Shown piece by piece: positions 19,233 through 27,720 of a stretch of 64,000 nt of DNA (its first letter is position 1; each line of letters starts with the position of its first letter). Below the pieces are notes generated by a model. It was not told the DNA's origin and ran no database searches. It saw nothing but the letters and a program-made list of their open reading frames with translations. This DNA comes from Hyphococcus sp. (GTDB taxonomy: Bacteria > Pseudomonadota > Alphaproteobacteria > Caulobacterales > Parvularculaceae): positions 434,001-498,000 of the forward strand of contig JANQRY010000003.1 of assembly GCA_028284345.1 (NCBI GenBank), given 5' to 3'. The position numbers were made by a program, and so were the translations under genes.

Positions 19233-20549
19233 ATGAGCCGTCGTTCCGGCAAGATGAAACGCGTGTTCAGCCGTCTCTTCAAGGAACGGCAGATTTATCA
19301 TCGCAGCGACGGCGTCGTGCATTTCATTTCGATGTCGGCGCAGACGCAGATCGCCTTTGCGGTGGTGGCCCTTGGGGCGCTGCTCTGGGTGGCCTATGCG
19401 TCTGTAAACGTTGTCTTTAAAGAACAGATTATCGTCGCAAAAGAGCGTGAACGGCTCGTCATGCAGACGAATCTGTCGAAGCGGCTGAACGAAGCCAAAT
19501 CCGCCTATGACGACATCGCCTATCTGAACCATACCTATAAACGTCAGTTCGACGAGACGATGGACGACATCTGGGCGCGCCATCGGGTCCTGACCAACAT
19601 GATCGACCGCAAGGCGTCGATTAATCAGAAACTTGATTTGCAGGCGGACGGTCTTGCGGAGGCCGGCGGACCGAACGGCCAGAAGCCCGTCAACGGCAAC
19701 CGCGTCATGATCGACGTTGCGCCGGGCGAAGCGACGCCGCGACAGTCGCGGGTGTCGATCCTGCGCAAAGAGGCCGCCGACGAAGCGCGCCTGCGCCGGG
19801 AACGCGCCCAGGAAAGCGGCTCCGCCGCGGGCTCGATCGAGTCGATGGAGAAAGCCGCCGCGGACCTTTTTTCCGAACAGGTGCTGCTGATGGCGGCGGT
19901 CGAGGAAAAGGCGACGCGCCGCATTGAAGAATTGCGACAAGTCATCGGGTCAACCGGCATCGATCCGGAAAGCGTCATCACGCCGGCGAAGATCTCCAAC
20001 ATCACGCTCGCGCAAGGCGGCCCCTTCATCGAACCGGGAACCGCCGCCAGCTATCCGACGCGCTATTATCGCCACGCCAACCGCGCCGCCGCCGCCGTCG
20101 ACGAGCTTGAAGCGCTGCAGTCGGCGATGAAGCATCTGCCGCTCTCTTCGCCGCTGACCGTAACCCGGCGGATGACCAGCGGCTTCGGCGTTCGACGCGA
20201 TCCGATCACGGGCAAGCACGCCAGCCATCACGGCGTTGATTTCGCCGCTCCCTGGGCCTCGCCGGTGACCGCCACCGCCGCCGGCACCGTCAAATTCGCC
20301 GGCACGCGCGCCGGCTTCGGACGCGTCGTCGAAATCGATCACGGCAACGGTTTTGTAACGCGTTACGCCCATATGAACAGGATCAAGGTTCGCCGCGGCC
20401 AGACCGTCGAATTGCACGATCAGGTTGGCGAGCTTGGCAATAGCGGGCGGTCGACGGGTCCCCACGTCCATTACGAAGTTCTTTACAAAAAGCGTCCGCT
20501 CAATCCGCGCCGCTTTATCGAGGCAGGAAGATATGTTTTCGAAAGCTAA
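19233..20549 (+). CDS. lmdC: M23 peptidoglycan endopeptidase with cytoplasmic tail, LmdC-like
   Basis: A 438-residue bitopic protein: basic cytoplasmic tail (1-35), one membrane helix (about 38-60), a coiled-coil-prone stalk (65-260), then a LytM/M23 domain. The zinc ligands are complete: HHGVDF (first His and Asp) and HVHYE. Catalysis, cleavage of peptidoglycan crosslinks, is expected. The bactofilin gene overlaps its end by 17 bases. This pairing and layout match the LmdC-BacA module described in stalked budding alphaproteobacteria, where the cytoplasmic tail binds the bactofilin polymer. The symbol rests on layout and context. Confidence 0.88.
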   Translation: MSRRSGKMKRVFSRLFKERQIYHRSDGVVHFISMSAQTQIAFAVVALGALLWVAYASVNVVFKEQIIVAKERERLVMQTNLSKRLNEAKSAYDDIAYLNHTYKRQFDETMDDIWARHRVLTNMIDRKASINQKLDLQADGLAEAGGPNGQKPVNGNRVMIDVAPGEATPRQSRVSILRKEAADEARLRRERAQESGSAAGSIESMEKAAADLFSEQVLLMAAVEEKATRRIEELRQVIGSTGIDPESVITPAKISNITLAQGGPFIEPGTAASYPTRYYRHANRAAAAVDELEALQSAMKHLPLSSPLTVTRRMTSGFGVRRDPITGKHASHHGVDFAAPWASPVTATAAGTVKFAGTRAGFGRVVEIDHGNGFVTRYAHMNRIKVRRGQTVELHDQVGELGNSGRSTGPHVHYEVLYKKRPLNPRRFIEAGRYVFES

Positions 20550-21138
20550 TAAAACCGGCAAGAATGCCGATGCGAAGGACGCGCCCGCGGCGCGCCCGGA
20601 AACCGCCGCCGCCGCGCCGTCGCCGCTGAAACGCTCAAACGCAGCGCGCGCGTCAAGCGTCCCGTCCATTATTTCCCAGGACGTCGTCATGCGCGGCAAC
20701 ATCAATTCCGCCGGCGAAATCCAGTTCGACGGCGCCCTTGAGGGCGACGTCAAGGCAGGCTCGCTGATCATCGGCGACAAGGCCAGCGTCAAAGGCGAAA
20801 TCGTTTGCGAAACCGTGGTCGTGCGCGGCAGCGTCGAAGGCGCCATTCGCGCCAAATCCGTTTCCCTTGCCTCGACGGCGCGCATTCAGGGCGACATTCT
20901 CCATAGCTCGCTGTCGGTTGAAACCGGCGCTCATTTTGAAGGCAATTGCCGCCACTCGGACGATCCGCTGTCGGATTCGTCGGCCAATGATTTCCGCCGC
21001 GCCCGTCCGTCGTCGGCTGCCGCGCCTGCGCCGCGCCCGGTGAACACAAGCGCCGAAGACGACGCGCAGAAATCAGCGAACGGAAACGCCAACGCCGCGC
21101 CGGCGTTCTTAAGCCAGGGCCGTTCGCCGCTTCGATAA
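20533..21138 (+). CDS. bacA: Bactofilin
   Basis: A 201-residue cytoskeletal protein that polymerises without nucleotide. A disordered N-terminus (1-42) precedes the right-handed beta-helix (about 43-137, with repeats such as GEIQFDGALEGDVKAG and GSVEGAIRAKSVSL), then a disordered Pro/Ala/Ser tail. ATG 20533 is set by AGGAAG two bases before it, within the end of the M23 gene; starts further upstream would be in the peptidase. It is expected to place the M23 enzyme at curved or narrow membrane zones. A strong terminator follows. The name clashes with the unrelated BacA phosphatase. Confidence 0.93.
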   Translation: MFSKANKTGKNADAKDAPAARPETAAAAPSPLKRSNAARASSVPSIISQDVVMRGNINSAGEIQFDGALEGDVKAGSLIIGDKASVKGEIVCETVVVRGSVEGAIRAKSVSLASTARIQGDILHSSLSVETGAHFEGNCRHSDDPLSDSSANDFRRARPSSAAAPAPRPVNTSAEDDAQKSANGNANAAPAFLSQGRSPLR

Positions 21139-21180
21139 GATTTTCGGGGGGCTGGGAAGGCTGTTCTCCAGCCTTAAAAA

Positions 21181-21207
21181 GGCCGCTCAGTTTGAGCGGC
21201 CTTTTTT
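21181..21207 (+). terminator. Intrinsic terminator after the bactofilin gene
   Basis: A perfect nine-base-pair stem (GGCCGCTCA, loop GTT) is followed by six Ts, a C and four more Ts, and preceded by AAAAA. It ends the M23-bactofilin unit, and the A tract lets it also serve the convergent gene at 21236. This is the clearest intrinsic terminator in the window. Confidence 0.92.
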
Positions 21208-21235
21208 CTTTTACTCATTTCTGCGGTCGCCGGCG

Positions 21236-21718
21236 TCAGCGCGCGCCGCGCATCCCGCCAAGGCCGGAGATCAACGTCAAAAGTCCGGCGCCTGCGGTCA
21301 GATACGTGCCCCATAGGATGGCGCCGAGACCGCCCTCTTCGCCCATCATGGTCAGCGACATGAGGCCCATGGCGCCCAGGGCGCCGAGGCCAGCGAGCAC
21401 CGTGACGATGCTTGTCAGCCGTCCGACGACGGGCAAAAGACCGATGACGCCAATAACAGCGGCGCCAACCGCCAGCAGCGCCGCCCAGTTGATGACATGC
21501 CCAACGAACGGGTTGCCAAAGAAGTCGTTGTCAAAGGCGCACTCTTCACCCAGCGGAACGCGCAGTTGCGCCATGCAACCGACCGCATTGCCAATAAAGT
21601 ACTCGCCGGTTCTCGCAATCTCGTCCCGGCCGGAATCAGCGGCCGACACGGAAACCTCGTATAGCGGTCCAAAATACAACGCCGCGACGATCGCCAGCGG
21701 AAGTAGAATTCTCGTCAT
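21236..21718 (-). CDS. Small membrane protein of unknown function
   Basis: A 160-residue protein not assigned to a family. The N-terminal helix (about 2-18) is followed by a polar segment with two Cys (GCMAQLRVPLGEEC), then about three helices (roughly 74-92, 98-120, 130-150). ATG 21718 is preferred, with GAGGGG close upstream, over an in-frame start at 21790. It is convergent with the bactofilin gene and divergent from the nitrilase gene. Confidence 0.75.
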   Translation of the reverse strand: MTRILLPLAIVAALYFGPLYEVSVSAADSGRDEIARTGEYFIGNAVGCMAQLRVPLGEECAFDNDFFGNPFVGHVINWAALLAVGAAVIGVIGLLPVVGRLTSIVTVLAGLGALGAMGLMSLTMMGEEGGLGAILWGTYLTAGAGLLTLISGLGGMRGAR

Positions 21719-21879
21719 AGGAAACCCCTCATCACCCCTTGCCTGCACAAACAGGAGGCCGAGTTTACCGATTGTGAGGCGACAAGCCAACAGCGCGAAA
21801 CCCCTGGTTTTGCAGCATTTTCGTGACGAAGCGCGGCCGTCGCGCTAGGCTGGCGCAGGCATTGAGCAGGACTGGCGAG

Positions 21880-22917
21880 ATGGCGAAACGAGATGCATTC
21901 CGGATGGCGGCGGTGCAGGCCGCGCCCATCCTTTTCGACAAGGCGGCGTCGACAGAAAAGGCCGCAGCGCTGATCCGCGACGCCGGGGCGAAAGGCGCCG
22001 ATATCGCCGTTTTCGGCGAAACCTGGTTGCCGGGCTATCCGTTCTGGGTGGAAGGGACGATCACCGACCTCACCTGGGAGGCGAGCGCGGCCTATCTCGA
22101 AAACGCCATCGAAATTCCCGGTCCGGAAACGGCGGCCCTTTGCGCGGCGGCCCGCGACGCCGGCGTCGATGTCGTCATCGGGACGGCCGAAAAGGATCCG
22201 CATACGGAAGGCACAGCCTATTGCACAGCGCTTACCATCGGACGCGAAGGCGAAATCCTCAACCGTCACCGCAAGCTGAAACCGACCCACGCCGAACGCA
22301 TCATCTGGGGCGATGGCGACGGCGCCGGACTGCGCACAGTTCCCCGCCCCTATGGCCGCATCAGCGCGCTCAATTGCTGGGAGCATCAGATGATGCTCCC
22401 CGGTTACGCCCTCGCCGCGCAGGGAACGCAAATTCACGCGGCCCTCTGGCCGGGCTGGGAGAAAACCCCGGGGCCCGGCGAATATTGCTGGGCGCGGCAA
22501 CATCTGTTGTCCCGCGCCTTCGCCAGCCAGGCAGCAAGTTACGTGATCTGCGCTGCGGGCCTGCGCTTTGAAAAAGACATTCCCGAACGCTGGCGGCCGC
22601 TTGGCGTCTGGGAGCATACGGGCCAATCCGCCATCATCGATCCGCGCGGGGAAATCATCGCCGCCGCCGACGCGGAAGAAACCGTTCTGATTGCGGAGGG
22701 CTCCCTCGACATCGTGCGCGCGGCGAAGGCGGCCTGCGATATCGCCGGGCATTATTCCCGCCCGGACGTTTTCGACTTTGCGGCGGACCGCCGACCGTCG
22801 CCGGGACGCGCCGGCTTTTTCGACGTCGAGACGGCTCAGGCGGCGGACGAGGCCGGCGACGCGGTTTCTCCGGACGAAAGCGCCGCATCAAGCCCGTCGC
22901 CGAAGCGCGAAAGCTGA
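21880..22917 (+). CDS. Nitrilase (carbon-nitrogen hydrolase)
   Basis: A 345-residue enzyme of the nitrilase branch, hydrolysing nitriles to acid and ammonia. The triad is visible: Glu in FGETWLPGYP, Lys in NRHRKLKPT, Cys in LNCWEHQMML, the last being the form typical of true nitrilases. ATG 21880 follows a GCAGGA site. The last 27 codons, an Ala/Ser/Asp-rich tail, lie over the end of the opposing glycosyltransferase gene. The substrate is unknown. Confidence 0.92.
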   Translation: MAKRDAFRMAAVQAAPILFDKAASTEKAAALIRDAGAKGADIAVFGETWLPGYPFWVEGTITDLTWEASAAYLENAIEIPGPETAALCAAARDAGVDVVIGTAEKDPHTEGTAYCTALTIGREGEILNRHRKLKPTHAERIIWGDGDGAGLRTVPRPYGRISALNCWEHQMMLPGYALAAQGTQIHAALWPGWEKTPGPGEYCWARQHLLSRAFASQAASYVICAAGLRFEKDIPERWRPLGVWEHTGQSAIIDPRGEIIAAADAEETVLIAEGSLDIVRAAKAACDIAGHYSRPDVFDFAADRRPSPGRAGFFDVETAQAADEAGDAVSPDESAASSPSPKRES

Positions 22918-24077
22918 CGATCCCACGGGTAGTCGGCGACGACCCGGGCCCGCGCCGCCGCGTCGATACGTTCCCGGCGCAAGGCCGACCTCAACAGGTC
23001 GCGGGTCGCGGCGGCGAAGGCCGCCGGCCCGTCGGCGAGCACGATCTCGATCCCCGGTTTCGCGACAACGCCGGTCGCCGCCGCCGTCGTCGCCACCACC
23101 GGTTTGGCCATCGCCATCGCTTCCAGCACCTTGTTCTGAATGCCCTGGGCGACCCGCAGCGGGGCGACCGCAACTTTCGCCCCGGCGATCCACGGACGGA
23201 TGTCGTCGACCCGGCCCGTCACCCGCACGCCCTTCACCCGTTCAAGGGCCTTGACGCGCCGCGTGGGCCGGGCGCCGACAATGGCGAAAGTCGCCGACGG
23301 CGACGAGGCCCTCACTACGGGCCAGACCTCGCGCACAAAAAACTCCGCCGCGTCGATATTGGCGCGGTAATCCATGGCGCCAGTGAAGACGACATCAGCC
23401 GGGGCGGCGGGCCCAGGAAAGCCGTGCGACGGATCGAAATAATCCGTGTCCACTCCATTTGACCACCAGTCGACATGACGGCGAACGCCGCCGCGGCGAT
23501 TGAACCGCGCCGCCTCGTCCGGCGTGATGGCGAAACTTGCATCGGCCCAGTTGGCGATGGCGTTTTCCGCAGCGCCAAGCAGGCGCCCTTCGCGCGCGAA
23601 AACCCTGTTCATGGGAAACCCCGCATCGGCGGCGTAGCGCGTGAATTTTTCCGAGTCCGCGTCGCAGAAATCGACAATGCGCGGACGCCCCTTAACCGGC
23701 GTCTCGATATATTGCGCCATAGTCGATGAAAACGCGATCTCCGCCGCGAGCGGACGCGCGCGCAAGGCGTCGACCGCGCCGGCCATGGCCGCATCGCGGA
23801 AATAGGCGACCGTTAGGGCTGCGCCGTCGACAAACCCGCGGGCGCTGCGCAAGAGCGCCGGCCGGCGCTCCAGCGGGATCAGCGTCGCGCTTTCGCAGAT
23901 GTCGAGCAGGCGCGGCTCATGGGCGAAGTCCGCCGGATCGTCGACAAAGCAGGCGAGATGCACGCGAAAACGCCGGGCAAGATAGGTCAGTAATCGCCAT
24001 GACCGGATCTTGTCCCCCTTGTCCGGCGGAAAAGGAATCCGGTGGGCGAGAAAGAGGACTTCGGGTTTGTCGCTCAT
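22836..24077 (-). CDS. XrtA/PEP-CTERM-type sugar transferase, TIGR03087-like
   Basis: A 413-residue GT4-like glycosyltransferase. The N-terminus, FLAHRIPFPPDKGDKIRSW, is characteristic of the TIGR03087 family found with exosortase A and polysaccharide genes. A donor-binding C-terminal half carries VAPLRVAQGIQNKVLEAMAM. It is the last gene of the minus-strand exopolysaccharide unit and overlaps the FemAB-like gene by four bases (ATGA). Its final 82 bases overlap the end of the nitrilase gene. It would add a sugar to the lipid-linked repeat unit. Confidence 0.9.
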   Translation of the reverse strand: MSDKPEVLFLAHRIPFPPDKGDKIRSWRLLTYLARRFRVHLACFVDDPADFAHEPRLLDICESATLIPLERRPALLRSARGFVDGAALTVAYFRDAAMAGAVDALRARPLAAEIAFSSTMAQYIETPVKGRPRIVDFCDADSEKFTRYAADAGFPMNRVFAREGRLLGAAENAIANWADASFAITPDEAARFNRRGGVRRHVDWWSNGVDTDYFDPSHGFPGPAAPADVVFTGAMDYRANIDAAEFFVREVWPVVRASSPSATFAIVGARPTRRVKALERVKGVRVTGRVDDIRPWIAGAKVAVAPLRVAQGIQNKVLEAMAMAKPVVATTAAATGVVAKPGIEIVLADGPAAFAAATRDLLRSALRRERIDAAARARVVADYPWDRQLSRFGDGLDAALSSGETASPASSAA

Positions 24078-25150
24078 GGGAAATTCGCCGCCAGAAACGG
24101 TCCCAGCCGGTTCGCAACCGGCGCTGGCAGGCGGCGCCACATCGAAACGAAGGCGGCAAACTTGGGATTGTTCGGATTGACGTCGGGCAGGTCGCGAGCG
24201 CCGATCAGTTTGCAGCGATAGACGACCGGCGTCGGTTCCGCTCCCCAGAGTTTTTTGAAATGATAGGGCCCGGAGCCGATCTTGCTGCGCCCGAAATCGA
24301 ACTGCGCGCAGCCGCGCGCAGCCGCCCGGCGCATCTGCGACCAGTAGAGATATTCCGCGGCGCGCACGTTACGGGCCGCTTTCGTCGCACCGATATAATA
24401 AGGCCGCACCGTGTCCTTGTCGTAGAAGCTCAACAGCGCAGCGACTGGTTCCCCATGAAACTCGGCGATGGAAATCTCGGTCCGGTCCGAAAACGCGCCG
24501 ACAAGCGCGTCAAGAAATGTCTTCGGAAACACCGGCGTTCCATGATCGCGCAGGGACGCTGCGTATAGGCGATAAAATTCGTCCGTGTCAGGCGCAATGC
24601 GCAGGCGGAGATCGCCGGCGTCCGCGGCCTTGATCGCTTTTCGGATTTCCGCCCGTCTTTTACGTGGGATCATGGCGAGGTTTTCGTCCTCGTTCTCGGG
24701 GAGCGGCAATTGGAAGGAGGCGTGGACACCGGTTTTCACCAGCCAGTCCTCGCCCAGCGCCGCATCGCTGCGAAGCTCTACATAATTGGCGCGCCGTTCC
24801 GCGGCCATGGCCGCCGCCGCATCAGCGAGCGCCGCCAGCGCGTCGTCATCGTCGGCAATGGGTCCGCCGCCGACGGAAAACGCCGTCGAGACCAACGACC
24901 GCCCAAGCAGCGGCGCGCGCACGTCGATGAGCGGCAAAAGCCCGACAACAATGTCGCCGCGCAAGGCGGCCAGGGACACATCTTCAAATCCGTAAGCGGC
25001 GTTCGCCGCCGCCGCCCAGCCGCTTCGGTGGAACAGCGTTCCTTCCGGATGAGCGTCCACATAGACGCTCACGGCTGCGGCGCCGACGTCGCGCGCGAAG
25101 CGCACGATCAACGGCGCCGCGCGCGGCGCAGCGGCAAGCGCGGCCCTCAT
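24074..25150 (-). CDS. FemAB-like acyltransferase, XrtA/PEP-CTERM-associated (TIGR03019-like)
   Basis: A 358-residue protein with two GNAT-like halves. The end of the catalytic half, FDFGRSKIGSGPYHFKKLWG, is the family's signature. FemAB relatives join amino acids to carbohydrates or lipids, so it may decorate the exopolysaccharide; the acceptor is unknown. ATG 25150 overlaps the deacetylase stop by four bases (ATGA), and its own stop overlaps the next gene in the same way, so the three are translationally coupled. Confidence 0.88.
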   Translation of the reverse strand: MRAALAAAPRAAPLIVRFARDVGAAAVSVYVDAHPEGTLFHRSGWAAAANAAYGFEDVSLAALRGDIVVGLLPLIDVRAPLLGRSLVSTAFSVGGGPIADDDDALAALADAAAAMAAERRANYVELRSDAALGEDWLVKTGVHASFQLPLPENEDENLAMIPRKRRAEIRKAIKAADAGDLRLRIAPDTDEFYRLYAASLRDHGTPVFPKTFLDALVGAFSDRTEISIAEFHGEPVAALLSFYDKDTVRPYYIGATKAARNVRAAEYLYWSQMRRAAARGCAQFDFGRSKIGSGPYHFKKLWGAEPTPVVYRCKLIGARDLPDVNPNNPKFAAFVSMWRRLPAPVANRLGPFLAANFP

Positions 25151-26028
25151 GACGCGCCGCCGAGGCCGAGGGCCGCGTCGACGCGGCCCCATGGCCAGCG
25201 CGCCAGTAGGCGGTCGAGCTTTGCCGGCATGGATTTCAGATTGAGGTAGTGACGCAGTTTCGACTTGCGCGACGCGCGCTCAATGCGCGGCTGGTCGGCG
25301 TCAATTTCCCAAGGGTGGAAATAGAAGATCACCGGCCCGTCGAGATTGTTCGCCGCCCGCGCAATTAGTCTTTCGGAGAGCGCATAAGGCGCAGCGCGAA
25401 ACCAGCCGCCGCCGGCGCAACTGACGCGCCGTCCGAAAATATCCGTCGTCGCCACCGGAGCTTCGATGAAGCCGGCATTGGCGACGGGCCGATGCGGCGT
25501 CTGCGGCGCCGAGGCGTCGCCATAATGATCATGGGCGATGGGATGGGAACTGGAAGAATATTTGTATCCGACCTCGGCCAGCGTTTCATGGGCCCAGGGC
25601 GTTGTCCCGTCGATGGAGAACCCGGCGGCGCGATAACCGTTCACCGGCGCGCCGGCGATGTCTTCGAGAATCTCCTTGCTGCGGCGCGCGTCTTCGCGAA
25701 ACTCGGCCCGGCTTTGCGCCGTCACCTTGGCGTGTTCATAGCCATGGCTGGCGAGTTCGTGGCCGCGCCCGGCGATCTCTCGCACCAGCGCCGGATCGCG
25801 CTCGGCGACCCAGCCGAGGACGAAAAACGTGGCGCGCGTGCCGCGCCGGTCAAAGAGATCGAGACAGGCCCGGGTCGCATCGCCGACGCGCGGGGCGAAC
25901 CCGTCCCAGCTGTCGCGCGCGATCACATCGGAAAACGCCCAGACCTGAAAATAGTCCTCGACGTCCACCGACATGGCGAAGCGCGGCGCGACCGCGGCGT
26001 TTTCAATGTCTATCGGTTCGGCGACCAT
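25147..26028 (-). CDS. Polysaccharide deacetylase, XrtA-associated (TIGR03006-like)
   Basis: A 293-residue NodB-fold deacetylase. It has the metal Asp motif SVDVEDYF, the His pair in HELASHGYEH, GYRAAGFSI and a late FYFHPWEID. It should remove N- or O-acetyl groups from the polymer. No signal peptide is seen, so it may act on lipid-linked precursors in the cytoplasm, as is common in this family. ATG 26028 leaves a 22-base gap after the ATPase gene; longer starts run into that gene. Confidence 0.9.
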   Translation of the reverse strand: MVAEPIDIENAAVAPRFAMSVDVEDYFQVWAFSDVIARDSWDGFAPRVGDATRACLDLFDRRGTRATFFVLGWVAERDPALVREIAGRGHELASHGYEHAKVTAQSRAEFREDARRSKEILEDIAGAPVNGYRAAGFSIDGTTPWAHETLAEVGYKYSSSSHPIAHDHYGDASAPQTPHRPVANAGFIEAPVATTDIFGRRVSCAGGGWFRAAPYALSERLIARAANNLDGPVIFYFHPWEIDADQPRIERASRKSKLRHYLNLKSMPAKLDRLLARWPWGRVDAALGLGGAS

Positions 26029-26050
26029 GGGACGCGACGCCTCGCTCCAA

Positions 26051-27718
26051 CTAGGACGAACCCTTGCCGAGTTCGTGCAGCAGCGCTTCGGCGCGCTCAA
26101 GGCCGGCGACGATTTCGTCGCGGCGGTCGTTGCGTTGACGCTGCATCTCCGAAAGCGATTTTTTGAGGCGGCGCACGCTGGCGTGCGCCTCTTTCAATTC
26201 GCCGCGGGTCTCATCAATTGCATTGCGCACCTGCCGGCGCCATTCCGATGACTGCACCGCTTTGAGCGGCGCAATCGCCGGGCCCGACGCATCGTCTGAC
26301 TCATCCGATGCGAACTCTTCGGTCCCCTCGCCGGCGCTGGCCTTGGCGATGGCGGTGGCGACATCCTCCAGCGTCGCCTCGGGCGGTGCGTCTTCCGCTG
26401 CAACGGCGCGTTTGGCGCGCAGGCGGTCAAAAACACTGCCGTCGCCTTCGGGTTTCACCTTGCCGACAAAGGCGGCGTCATCGTCCGCTTTCTCCGCTGG
26501 CGTTTCGTCTTCCGCGCCGTCGGCCGCGTCGTCTTCGGCGGCTTCGGGGGCCGCAGCGCTTTCGGTTTCGTCGGCCTCGCCGTCCTCGCCTGCCGCCTTT
26601 GCGTCCTCAGGCTGAGGCGCGTCTTCTTCGGGTTTGTCCTCGTTCATATCAGCGTCCCCTTCGGCCTCATTGATTTCCGCGACCGGTTCGTCGCGCGCAT
26701 CCTCGTCAGGCGCGGACGTTGTCTCTCCGTTGGCGCGGGCGCGCATTGTCTCGAGCGAGACAACGACATCGTCGCCGGAAACGCGCCGCGTTTCGACTTC
26801 CTCTTCGATCTCTTCTTCCGTTTCGGTTTCAACGGTTTTGACGGCGGGCATGCGGTCGTCGGCCGGCTTTAAGTCTTCGGCGGAGCGAGGTTCGTCGCGC
26901 GCATCAAGCTCTTCTTCGTGGAGCTCGGCGATCACGGATTTTGCGATTCTCGCCGTCACCTGATGCTTGTCCTCAAGGGAACAGTAAAGCATGATCCGGT
27001 TACAGACCGTATTGATACGCCGCGGGCGGCCGCCGGTCTCTGCGAAAATCGCTTCCATGGCGCCGTCGGTAAAGGTCGGGTCTTCCTTCCAGCCGGTGAT
27101 GGCGAGGCGGTGAAGGATATATTCCCGCGTTTCGTCGAGGCTGAGATTTTCAAGGTGGTAGGAGGCGATGACGCGCTGGCGCAATTGCTCTAGGCGCTGC
27201 GACTGCATCATGTCGCGAAATTCCGGCTGGCCGACCAGGAACACCTGAAACAGCGGCGTGCCGTCATAGTCGAGATTGGACAGCATGCGCAGCTCTTCAA
27301 GGGTTTCGAAAGGCAGGTTCTGCGCCTCGTCCATGATTAGAAGGACGCGCCGGCCGCGATTGAGCTGATCGAAGAGATAGTCTTCAAAGGCTTCGAGCTT
27401 GCCCGTGCGCCCCTCGCCTTCCGGTTCGATGCGGAACGCCGACAGCATATGATCGAGGAGTTCTTCCGGCGCGATGTTCGACGTCAGCAATTGCGCGGCG
27501 ACGACGTTTGAGGAGGCCAACTGATCGAGCAACTGACTGATGACCATGGTCTTGCCGGAGCCGATAGGTCCGGTAATGACGATGAACCCTTCCGCCTGTT
27601 TCAGCCCATAGTGGAGATACGCCATCGCCTTGTTGTGGCTGCGGCTGCCGAAAAAGAATTTCGGATCCGGGTTGAGCTTGAAAGGCGCTCCGGAAAGGCT
27701 GAAATGCTCCTCATACAT
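26051..27718 (-). CDS. XrtA-associated GspA/ExeA-like ATPase with acidic extension
   Basis: A 555-residue AAA+ protein. Residues 1-270 match the TIGR03015 ATPase: YEEHFSLSGAPFKLNPDPKF, Walker A GPIGSGKT (50-57), and Walker B VLLIMDEAQN (D130-E131). Then comes an unusual region, about 275-485, dominated by Glu, Asp and Ala, and a C-terminal coiled-coil-prone segment (about 490-550). The ATPase is assumed to power or regulate polymer assembly or export. It starts two bases after the beta-barrel gene. The extension is far longer than the catalytic family needs. Confidence 0.9.
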   Translation of the reverse strand: MYEEHFSLSGAPFKLNPDPKFFFGSRSHNKAMAYLHYGLKQAEGFIVITGPIGSGKTMVISQLLDQLASSNVVAAQLLTSNIAPEELLDHMLSAFRIEPEGEGRTGKLEAFEDYLFDQLNRGRRVLLIMDEAQNLPFETLEELRMLSNLDYDGTPLFQVFLVGQPEFRDMMQSQRLEQLRQRVIASYHLENLSLDETREYILHRLAITGWKEDPTFTDGAMEAIFAETGGRPRRINTVCNRIMLYCSLEDKHQVTARIAKSVIAELHEEELDARDEPRSAEDLKPADDRMPAVKTVETETEEEIEEEVETRRVSGDDVVVSLETMRARANGETTSAPDEDARDEPVAEINEAEGDADMNEDKPEEDAPQPEDAKAAGEDGEADETESAAAPEAAEDDAADGAEDETPAEKADDDAAFVGKVKPEGDGSVFDRLRAKRAVAAEDAPPEATLEDVATAIAKASAGEGTEEFASDESDDASGPAIAPLKAVQSSEWRRQVRNAIDETRGELKEAHASVRRLKKSLSEMQRQRNDRRDEIVAGLERAEALLHELGKGSS

Positions 27719-27720
27719 AG

